38,794 bases of DNA. It comes from Actinomycetota bacterium (lineage in GTDB: Bacteria; Actinomycetota; Nitriliruptoria; Nitriliruptorales; Nitriliruptoraceae). Numbering within the stretch: position 1 is the first letter of the stretch; the number at the start of each line of letters is the position of its first letter. Position numbers and translations under genes: made by a program. The DNA lies in NCBI GenBank assembly GCA_019348115.1, contig JAHWKB010000004.1:1-38794 (forward strand), in the 5' to 3' direction. The notes under the pieces are model-generated. The model saw nothing but the letters and a program-made list of their open reading frames with translations, was not told the DNA's origin and made no database searches. Positions 33,367 through 38,794 of the stretch are shown here, piece after piece.

Positions 33367-35610
33367 GTGACCCGCCCCCTCCGCGCTCCGGCGCTGCTGC
33401 TCCTCCTGGCGCTCCTCGCGAGCGCCTGCGGCAGCATCGTCGAGCTGGAGCTGCCCGAGCTCGATGCGGTCCCCCGCGACCCCCCGGAGCAGTCGATCGT
33501 CTACGACGCCGACGGCAACCAGCTCGCCGTCCTGCGTCGCGAGTTCCGGGAGCGCATCGACATCGAGGAGCTGCCACAGCACCTCATCGACGCCGTCGTC
33601 GCGGCCGAGGACCAGCGCTTCTGGATCCACGGTGGGGTCGATGCCCGTGCCATCGTCCGTGCCGCGGCGGCCAACCTCGCGGCCGGTGGAGTCGAGCAGG
33701 GCGGATCCACGATCAGCCAGCAGCTCGTGAAGATGCTGTACATGCCGAACGACCCGCGGACGCCGTCGACGAAGGTCCGGGAGGCGCTCCTCGCCCGGCA
33801 GATCGAGGACGAGCGCAGCAAGGAGGACATCCTCGGCGAGTACCTCAACACCGTCTACTTCGGCAACGGTGCCTACGGCATCGAGGCGGCCGCCGAGACG
33901 TACTTCCGCAAGGCGGCGACGGACCTCGACCTCGCGGAATCGGCGCTCTTGACCGCCATCATCCGCGCCCCCGAGTCGCTGAACCCGACCCGGGAGCCGG
34001 ACGGGGCGAGGCTGCGGCGCGACCTCGTGCTCGATGCCATGGTCGAGCTCGGGTCGATCGACGCCGAGGCCGCGGAGGCCGCCAAGGCGGCGTCCGTGGA
34101 CGTCGCGCCCCGACCGCCCTCGCCTCCGACGAGCGAGCCCCACTGGGTCGACTTCGTCATCCGCACCCTCCTCGACGACCCGACGTTCGGCGACGACGAG
34201 GCGGAGCGGGCGCAGCGCGTCTTCGGCGGAGGGCTCCGGATCCACACGACCCTGCGGCCCCAGCTCCAGGCGCTCGCACGGGACGCGGTCGCGACCCACC
34301 TGCCGGACGCGAGCGACCCGGAGGTGGGGCTCGTGCACGTCGACCCGGGGACCGGGCACATCCTGGCGGCGGTCGGTGGACGCGACTACGACCGGCAGCA
34401 GTTCGACCTCGCCACGCAGGCCCGCCGACAGCCCGGCTCCGCCTTCAAGACCTTCGTCCTCGCTGCAGCGGTGACGAGCGGGTACGGACCGGGCCACCTC
34501 ATCGACGGCGGCCCGGCGACCTTCGACACGGTGAACGGGCCGTGGAAGGTGCGCAACTACCTCGGGTCCCGCCCCGGCCTCGTCACCCTCGAGGAGGCGA
34601 CGTGGGCGTCGGTGAACGGCGCCTTCGCCCGGCTCATCCTCGAGCTGGGGACCGGGCGGGTGGCGGCCCTGGCGCGGGCGATGGGGGTGCAGTCGCCCAT
34701 CAACGAGGACGCCCCGATCGCCCTCGGCGGCGTCGACCCCGGCGTGAGCCCGCTCGACATGGCCGCCGCCTACGCGACCCTCGCGAACGGTGGAGAGCGC
34801 GTCCCGGCGACGCCGATCGACCGCATCGAGGACGCCGACGGCGCCGTGGTGCACCGCCCCGACGACCGCGGCCGGCGCGTGCTCGATCCGTCGGCCGCCT
34901 TCGTCACGACCAAGATCCTGCAGGGCGTGGTCGAGAACGGCACCGGCGTCCGTGCCCGCATCCCCGGCTGGGAGGTCGCGGGCAAGACCGGCACCACGCA
35001 GAGCTACGCCGACGCCTGGTTCGTGGGCTACACCCCGACGCTCGCCGCGAGCGTCTGGGTCGGACGGCCCGAGGGTCGCGTGCCGATGCACGACATCCGT
35101 GGGGTCCGCAACGTCACCGGCGGCAGCTTCCCCGCGCGCATCTGGCGGAGCTACGCGACGGCCGCGCTCGTCGACGAGCAGCCGGTCGACTTCTCCCTCC
35201 CGGAGGAGTACTACGAGATCGTCGAGCTCGACCCCGAGACCGGGCTCCGTGCGGCCCCGTGGTGCGCCGGCGAGCCCACCGCCGTGCCGCGGGCCATCGT
35301 CCCCCGCGAGACCTGTCCGTCACCGACGGCGGTGCCGACACGGACGGCGACCCCGGTCCTCGTGTGCCCCGAGACGCCGTCCCCCGACGAGGAGCCGGTG
35401 GCGCTCTGCGAGGAGCGGACGCGCACCCCGGCGCCGGCGCAGACGACCGAGCCCTCCCCCGACGGGACGGCCGAGCCGGACCCGCAGCCAGGGGATCCTC
35501 CGGAGGAGCAGCCGACGGACGACGAGCGGCCACCCCCGCCGCCGCCGAGCCCGTCGCCGACCGGGGGCGAGGTCCGACCGACACCGGGGGGCGGCGGAGC
35601 GACGGAGTAG
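33367..35610 (+). CDS. Class A penicillin-binding protein (GT51 plus transpeptidase), lipobox-like N-terminus
   Basis: Bifunctional peptidoglycan synthase, 747 aa. The GT51 domain (~40-215) has catalytic Glu81 in AAEDQRFWIHGG, GGSTISQQLVK and EYLNTVYFGNGAYGIEAAA. The transpeptidase domain (~290-600) has SxxK at Ser358-Lys361 (PGSAFK), SxN at 415-417 (SVN) and KTG at 540-542 (GKTGTT). The C-terminal ~100 residues are a Pro/Thr/Glu-rich tail. The N-terminus LLLLALLASACGS places a cysteine (Cys21) right after a short hydrophobic core. It reads like a lipoprotein signal rather than the usual uncleaved membrane anchor, with Ala at -3 making the lipobox imperfect. GTG at 33367 has no good ribosome site; see the leaderless promoter. 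Confidence 0.93.
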   Translation: MTRPLRAPALLLLLALLASACGSIVELELPELDAVPRDPPEQSIVYDADGNQLAVLRREFRERIDIEELPQHLIDAVVAAEDQRFWIHGGVDARAIVRAAAANLAAGGVEQGGSTISQQLVKMLYMPNDPRTPSTKVREALLARQIEDERSKEDILGEYLNTVYFGNGAYGIEAAAETYFRKAATDLDLAESALLTAIIRAPESLNPTREPDGARLRRDLVLDAMVELGSIDAEAAEAAKAASVDVAPRPPSPPTSEPHWVDFVIRTLLDDPTFGDDEAERAQRVFGGGLRIHTTLRPQLQALARDAVATHLPDASDPEVGLVHVDPGTGHILAAVGGRDYDRQQFDLATQARRQPGSAFKTFVLAAAVTSGYGPGHLIDGGPATFDTVNGPWKVRNYLGSRPGLVTLEEATWASVNGAFARLILELGTGRVAALARAMGVQSPINEDAPIALGGVDPGVSPLDMAAAYATLANGGERVPATPIDRIEDADGAVVHRPDDRGRRVLDPSAAFVTTKILQGVVENGTGVRARIPGWEVAGKTGTTQSYADAWFVGYTPTLAASVWVGRPEGRVPMHDIRGVRNVTGGSFPARIWRSYATAALVDEQPVDFSLPEEYYEIVELDPETGLRAAPWCAGEPTAVPRAIVPRETCPSPTAVPTRTATPVLVCPETPSPDEEPVALCEERTRTPAPAQTTEPSPDGTAEPDPQPGDPPEEQPTDDERPPPPPPSPSPTGGEVRPTPGGGGATE

Positions 35611-35638
35611 CCTCCGCGTCCTCCCGAGGAGGTCCCTG

Positions 35639-36589
35639 CTGCGCGCCCTGCTGGTGTTCAACCCGAACGCGACGACGACCGACGACCGCGTCCGGGACGT
35701 GATCTCCTCCGCGCTCGCGTCCGAGGTCGAGCTCGAGGTCCACGCCACCAAGCAGCGGGGGCACGCCACGCACATCGTCGCGGGTGCCGTCCACGAGGGC
35801 GTCGACGTCGTCTTCGCGCTCGGCGGTGACGGCACGGCGAACGAGGTCATCCAGGCGCTCGCGGGCACCGATGTCATCCTGGGGGTCATCCCCGGCGGCG
35901 GGGCGAACGTGCTCGCCCGCTCGCTCGGGCTCCCGAACGAGTCGGTCGCGGCGACGGGGATGCTCCTCGACCACCTCCGGCACCGGCGGACCCGCCGGGT
36001 CTCGCTGGGGCGTGCCGCTGGCCGCTACTTCGGCTTCAACGCCGGCCTCGGCTTCGACGCGGCGATCGTGCGCGCGACCGAGCAGAACGTCCGGATGAAG
36101 CGGCTCCTGCGACAGGGCGCGTTCGTCTCGCTCGGTTTCCGCGAGTGGTTCGGCGGCCCGGACCGCCGCGACCCCGTGGTCTTCGTCCAGCTCCCCGGCG
36201 GCGAGCCGCGCGGCCCGTACGGGGTCACGATGATCGGCAACACCGATCCGTACACCTACCTGGGGGCTCGCGCCTTCCGATCGACGCCCGACGCGTCCTT
36301 CGAGCGCGGGCTCGACCTCCTCGGGGTCCGCCCGGTCGGGACGGCGGCACTGCTGCGGATCATCGCCGGCGCGTTCGCCGAGGGCCGCCACGTCAAGAGT
36401 CGCCACTGCGACTACTGGCGCGACCTGCCCGAGTTCACCTTGACGGCCACCCGCCCGCAGCCGCTCATGGTCGACGGGGACTACGCCGGTGAGCACACGT
36501 CCGTGACCTTCCAGAGCGTGCCGCAAGCACTCACCGTGCTGGCCGCGCCACCCTCCGAGGCGGTGCGATCGGACCCTCCGAGGCCGTAG
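35639..36589 (+). CDS. Diacylglycerol/lipid kinase family protein, probable CTG start
   Basis: A 316-aa cytosolic or peripheral kinase of the DAGK catalytic-domain family (YegS/BmrU/LCB5-like), which phosphorylates diacylglycerol, sphingoid or related lipids with ATP. FALGGDGTANEVIQAL gives the nucleotide-binding GGDGT (about 62-66), VIPGGGANVLARSLG matches the next family loop, and FNAGLGFDAAIV and VDGDYAG are later family blocks. The first strand must begin RALLVFNPN. No ATG, GTG or TTG precedes it in frame after the PBP stop, while a CTG at 35639 has GGAGG 6 bases upstream. Starting at GTG 35654 would cut off most of the first strand. It lies 28 bases after the PBP gene, probably cotranscribed. 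Confidence 0.9.
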   Translation: MRALLVFNPNATTTDDRVRDVISSALASEVELEVHATKQRGHATHIVAGAVHEGVDVVFALGGDGTANEVIQALAGTDVILGVIPGGGANVLARSLGLPNESVAATGMLLDHLRHRRTRRVSLGRAAGRYFGFNAGLGFDAAIVRATEQNVRMKRLLRQGAFVSLGFREWFGGPDRRDPVVFVQLPGGEPRGPYGVTMIGNTDPYTYLGARAFRSTPDASFERGLDLLGVRPVGTAALLRIIAGAFAEGRHVKSRHCDYWRDLPEFTLTATRPQPLMVDGDYAGEHTSVTFQSVPQALTVLAAPPSEAVRSDPPRP

Positions 36590-36679
36590 CGCCCGTCGTG
36601 GACCGGGGCGGACGTTCGGCCCCGGCCGTTCGTCGACCGCGCACCCGGGGCCACTTGCGAGATTCCGCAAGCGAAACCC

Positions 36680-36708
36680 TTGTGCCGGGCCGGAACCCTG
36701 GTTACAGT
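36680..36708 (+). promoter_or_regulatory. Sigma70-type promoter of the whiB gene
   Basis: TTGTGC (36680-36685) and TACAGT (36703-36708) are spaced by 17 bases in a notably AT-richer stretch. It is the best-formed promoter in the window. Transcription should start near 36715, leaving a leader of about 130 bases before the whiB ATG. Confidence 0.6.
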
Positions 36709-36726
36709 CTCGAATCAAGTTCGAGA
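36708..36726. promoter_or_regulatory. Operator-like inverted repeat over the whiB start site
   Basis: TCTCGAA and TTCGAGA, exact complements, flank a 5-base spacer and begin at the last base of the -10 box. A protein bound here would block initiation. It partly resembles an SOS box but lacks the GAAC-N4-GTTC core. Confidence 0.42.
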
Positions 36727-36844
36727 AAACGTTCACAAGCCCGCCCAGCTCCTGGCGGGCACTCCTCGGACACCTCTCCGACCCACGTCTTCCTGCGCAC
36801 GCCCGTCCCCTCCGGCGGCCGTGCCGACCCCCCTGGAGGCCCCC

Positions 36845-37096
36845 ATGGACTGGCGCAGCCGTTCCGCATGCATCGACGAGGACCCCGAGCTCTTCTTCCC
36901 GATCGGCACGACCGGCCCGGCCGTCGAGCAGGCCGACGCCGCCAAGCGCGTCTGCGCCCGCTGTGACGTCCGCGAGGAGTGCCTCGAGTACGCCCTCGCG
37001 TCGAACCAGGACGCGGGCGTCTGGGGCGGCCTGACCGAGGACGAGCGCCGCACCCTCAAGCGCGCCCGTCAGCGTCGCCGGCGCATCGCCAGCTGA
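36845..37096 (+). CDS. whiB1: WhiB1-like Fe-S transcriptional regulator
   Basis: A small redox/NO-responsive regulator, 83 aa. Four cysteines (Cys9, Cys37, Cys40, Cys46; pattern CxxC then C after five residues) bind a 4Fe-4S cluster. The GVWGG turn (58-62) and the basic tail KRARQRRRRIAS contact sigma factor and DNA. MDWRSRSACIDEDPELFFPIG closely resembles mycobacterial WhiB1 as remembered, and the PdtaS-like gene nearby matches the M. tuberculosis order. ATG at 36845 has GGAGG 5 bases upstream; the longer ORF-track frame is untranslated leader. Preceded by a good promoter and followed by a strong hairpin, so monocistronic. Confidence 0.95.
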   Translation: MDWRSRSACIDEDPELFFPIGTTGPAVEQADAAKRVCARCDVREECLEYALASNQDAGVWGGLTEDERRTLKRARQRRRRIAS

Positions 37097-37111
37097 CGGT
37101 CCCGCGACACC

Positions 37112-37145
37112 CGGACGGGCCCACCCTGCGGGGTGGGCCCGTCCG
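37112..37145 (+). terminator. 15-bp perfect hairpin terminator after whiB
   Basis: CGGACGGGCCCACCC and its exact complement flank a TGCG loop, 15 bases past the whiB stop. It is the longest perfect stem noted in the window; no T tract follows. Confidence 0.7.
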
Positions 37146-37165
37146 TGTCCGGGGCCCTGCAGCAC

Positions 37166-37171
37166 TACGCT
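37166..37171 (+). promoter_or_regulatory. Candidate -10 box (TACGCT), leaderless small membrane gene
   Basis: TACGCT ends 7 bases before the ATG at 37179 with no ribosome site between, so a leaderless transcript is likely. It lies just past the whiB terminator. Confidence 0.45.
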
Positions 37172-37178
37172 GCAGCCG

Positions 37179-37526
37179 ATGCGCACCCGGACCCGTCTCA
37201 CCACCCCGCCCGGCGAGGAACCCGTCGCCGAGGACGGCGTCCGCACGCGCGATCCCGAGCGCTACTCCCCTGCGCTCCGGATCCCGAGCGAGCCGGACGT
37301 CCCGGGGCGCTACCGCAACGCCGCGATCGTCGCGCTCGTGCTGCTCGCCGTCGCCGGCCTCGCCTACCTCGGGTTCCAGCTCGCCAACGCGGGTCAGTTC
37401 CAGGACCCGTCGCTCGACGAGGACCCGGGGATCGAGCAACCGGCGCAGCCCACCGCGCCGGCAGCCGACGCGACCACCGCACCGCCGGGTGAGCCGACGC
37501 CGGCGGAGACCACGCCGGCGGGCTGA
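37179..37526 (+). CDS. Small single-pass membrane protein
   Basis: A 115-aa protein of unrecognised family. The N-terminal ~45 residues are polar and rich in R, E, P and D. One transmembrane helix (AAIVALVLLAVAGLAYLGFQLA, about 48-69) follows. The outside part is Pro/Ala/Thr/Glu-rich and probably disordered (PAQPTAPAADATTAPPGEP). It lacks ribosome site spacing and seems to be leaderless. It converges with the kinase gene, the two stops lying only 3 bases apart. Its conserved-looking place between whiB and the kinase may be meaningful, but no function can be assigned. Confidence 0.72.
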   Translation: MRTRTRLTTPPGEEPVAEDGVRTRDPERYSPALRIPSEPDVPGRYRNAAIVALVLLAVAGLAYLGFQLANAGQFQDPSLDEDPGIEQPAQPTAPAADATTAPPGEPTPAETTPAG

Positions 37527-37529
37527 GGC

Positions 37530-38794
37530 CTACCGCGGCAGGGGCAGCAGCGACTCGCAGATCGTGCCGGCGCCGTCCTCGGCGGGTCGAACATCGAGCG
37601 TGCCACCCAGCTCGGACTCGACGAGGGTGGACGCGATGCGGAGGCCGAGGTTCGCATCACCCTCGAGCGTCCAGCCGTCGGGGACGCCCACGCCGTCGTC
37701 GCGCACCTCGAGGTGGAGGCTCGCCGGCCGGCGCTGCAGCGTGATGGTGATGCGCCCGCCGCGTGCCGGGAAGGCGTGCTCGACGGAGTTCTGGACCAGC
37801 TCGGAGAGGACCAGCGCGAGCGGGGTCGCCACCTCTGCGGGGAGCTCGCCGGCGGTGCCGTCGAGCGCCATGTGGACCGGATGATCGGGGTTGGTGAGGC
37901 CGGTCCCGAGCATGTCGACGAGCCGCTGGGCGACCTTGTCGAACGACACCCGCTGACGCGAGTCCTGCGACAGGGTCTCGTGGACGAGGGCGATGGACGA
38001 GATGCGCCGCACGGACTCGCCGAGGGCCTGTCGGGCCTCCTCCGACTGGAGCCGCCGGGACTGCAGCCGGAGGAGCGAGGCCACCGTCTGGAGGTTGTTC
38101 TTCACGCGGTGGTGGATCTCGCGGATCGTCGCGTCCTTGTAGAGCAGCAACCGCTCGTGCCGGCGGAGCTCCGTGACCTCGCGGATGAGCATCAGCCCCC
38201 CGAGGACGTCGTGGTCGCGGGTCAGCGGCAGGAGGCGACGGAGCACGACCGCCCCGCGCGCCTCGACCTCGGACTCGAGCGGATCGCCGTCGACGAGCGC
38301 CTCGAGGACGGCGACGTCGTCGAGATCGAAGTCGCTGAGGTTGCGTCCGACGATGTTGTCCACCACCCCGAGCCGCCGGTAGGCCGAGATCGCGTTCGGC
38401 GACGCGTACTGGACGACGCCCTTCGGGTCGATGCGCATGAGGCCGTCGCCGACGCGGGGCGCGAGCTCGCGCTCCGGGTCCTCGCCGGGATAGGGGAAGG
38501 TGCCGGCGGCGAGCATCGACGACAGCTCGTTCGCGGTCTGGAGGTAGGTGAGCTCGAGCTGCGACGGCGCGCGGACCATCGACAGGTTGGCCTCGCGCGT
38601 GACGACGGCGATGACCTCGCCGTCGAACAGGACCGGGATGGCCTCCTCGCGCACCGGCACGCCGGTGGACCAGTCGGGGTCGCCGTCCCGCACGATCTGG
38701 CCATCGCGGAACGCGCGTCCGACCGCCGGTCGCTCCTCACGCTGGTAGCGCTGCCCGACGAGGTCCTCGTAGTAGATGGTCTGCGCCGTGTACG
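37530..38794 (-). CDS. pdtaS: PdtaS-like soluble sensor histidine kinase (5' end off right edge)
   Basis: Cytosolic HisKA_2-type kinase; 420 residues are visible and the frame stays open to the window edge (YTAQTIYYEDLVGQRYQ...), so the ORF-track start at 38693 is not the true start. The visible part has the end of a GAF-like domain (VLFDGEVIAVVTREANLS), a PAS domain (GDGLMRIDPKGVVQYASPNAISAYRRLG), the HisKA_2 box KDATIREIHHRVKNNLQTVASLLRLQSRR with its phospho-His, the N-box VLSELVQNSVEHAF, and G boxes DDGVGVPDG and LGLRIASTLVESEL. It closely resembles M. tuberculosis PdtaS as remembered, which pairs with the RNA-binding ANTAR regulator PdtaR. No ANTAR protein is in this window. Confidence 0.94.
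   Translation of the reverse strand, partial: YTAQTIYYEDLVGQRYQREERPAVGRAFRDGQIVRDGDPDWSTGVPVREEAIPVLFDGEVIAVVTREANLSMVRAPSQLELTYLQTANELSSMLAAGTFPYPGEDPERELAPRVGDGLMRIDPKGVVQYASPNAISAYRRLGVVDNIVGRNLSDFDLDDVAVLEALVDGDPLESEVEARGAVVLRRLLPLTRDHDVLGGLMLIREVTELRRHERLLLYKDATIREIHHRVKNNLQTVASLLRLQSRRLQSEEARQALGESVRRISSIALVHETLSQDSRQRVSFDKVAQRLVDMLGTGLTNPDHPVHMALDGTAGELPAEVATPLALVLSELVQNSVEHAFPARGGRITITLQRRPASLHLEVRDDGVGVPDGWTLEGDANLGLRIASTLVESELGGTLDVRPAEDGAGTICESLLPLPR

Noticed and set aside
36708-36726. LexA SOS box at whiB
   Set aside because: The repeat lacks the GAAC-N4-GTTC core and spacing of actinobacterial SOS boxes, so no LexA claim is made.

Overview
The window is very GC-rich DNA from an actinomycete. 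It carries a WhiB-family Fe-S regulator next to a PdtaS-like histidine kinase, two proteins of the mycothiol-dependent maleylpyruvate isomerase fold, frequent GTG starts, and the lys-thr-rho-release factor gene array typical of Actinomycetota. Gene content and order suggest a deep-branching lineage (Acidimicrobiia or Nitriliruptoria-like) rather than Streptomyces or Mycobacterium. That placement is inference from gene content only.

Left part (1-6205, all minus strand): DUF1385/YqhQ membrane protein, prfA, prmC, a Sua5/TsaC tRNA-modification enzyme, a low-molecular-weight phosphatase, a YihY/BrkB membrane protein and the 5' part of glyA. The prfA-prmC-sua5-ptp-yihY genes overlap by 1-4 bases and look translationally coupled. 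Next come an acidic Ala/Glu/Asp-rich protein (minus) and a secreted subtilisin-like protease (plus), then rpmE.

Middle (8763-23487): the classic array argS-lysA-hom-thrC-thrB-rho (read right to left) makes lysine, threonine and the methionine precursor, with translation and termination factors. It is broken up by a GNAT acetyltransferase, an MFS exporter, a short transaldolase, and a block of accessory genes between rho and rpmE (amino-acid permease, DJ-1/PfpI protein, SRPBCC protein, maleylpyruvate-isomerase-fold protein). A stand-alone response regulator and tRNA-Arg(CCG) close this part.

Right part (24308-38794): a second maleylpyruvate-isomerase-fold gene is coupled to an alpha/beta-hydrolase-adenylyl cyclase fusion whose hydrolase triad looks dead. 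A leftward surface module follows: a WxL-like secreted protein, a DUF916-like membrane-anchored protein, a GAF histidine kinase and a peptidoglycan-recognition amidase. The first two genes are visibly less GC-rich than the rest. Rightward genes follow: cystathionine beta-synthase and cystathionine gamma-synthase/lyase (transsulfuration), a class A penicillin-binding protein with a lipobox-like N-terminus, a lipid/diacylglycerol kinase that probably starts with CTG, whiB1-like, and a small membrane protein. A leftward pdtaS-like kinase runs off the right edge.

Several operon heads carry a TANNNT -10 hexamer (TACGCT, TAGGCT, TACCGT, TATGAT) and GC-rich hairpin terminators without T tracts. No CRISPR array, insertion sequence, integrase or phage gene was seen. 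The least ordinary items are the lower-GC WxL-like/DUF916-like pair beside a kinase and an amidase, the pseudo-hydrolase-cyclase, and the possible lipoprotein PBP.
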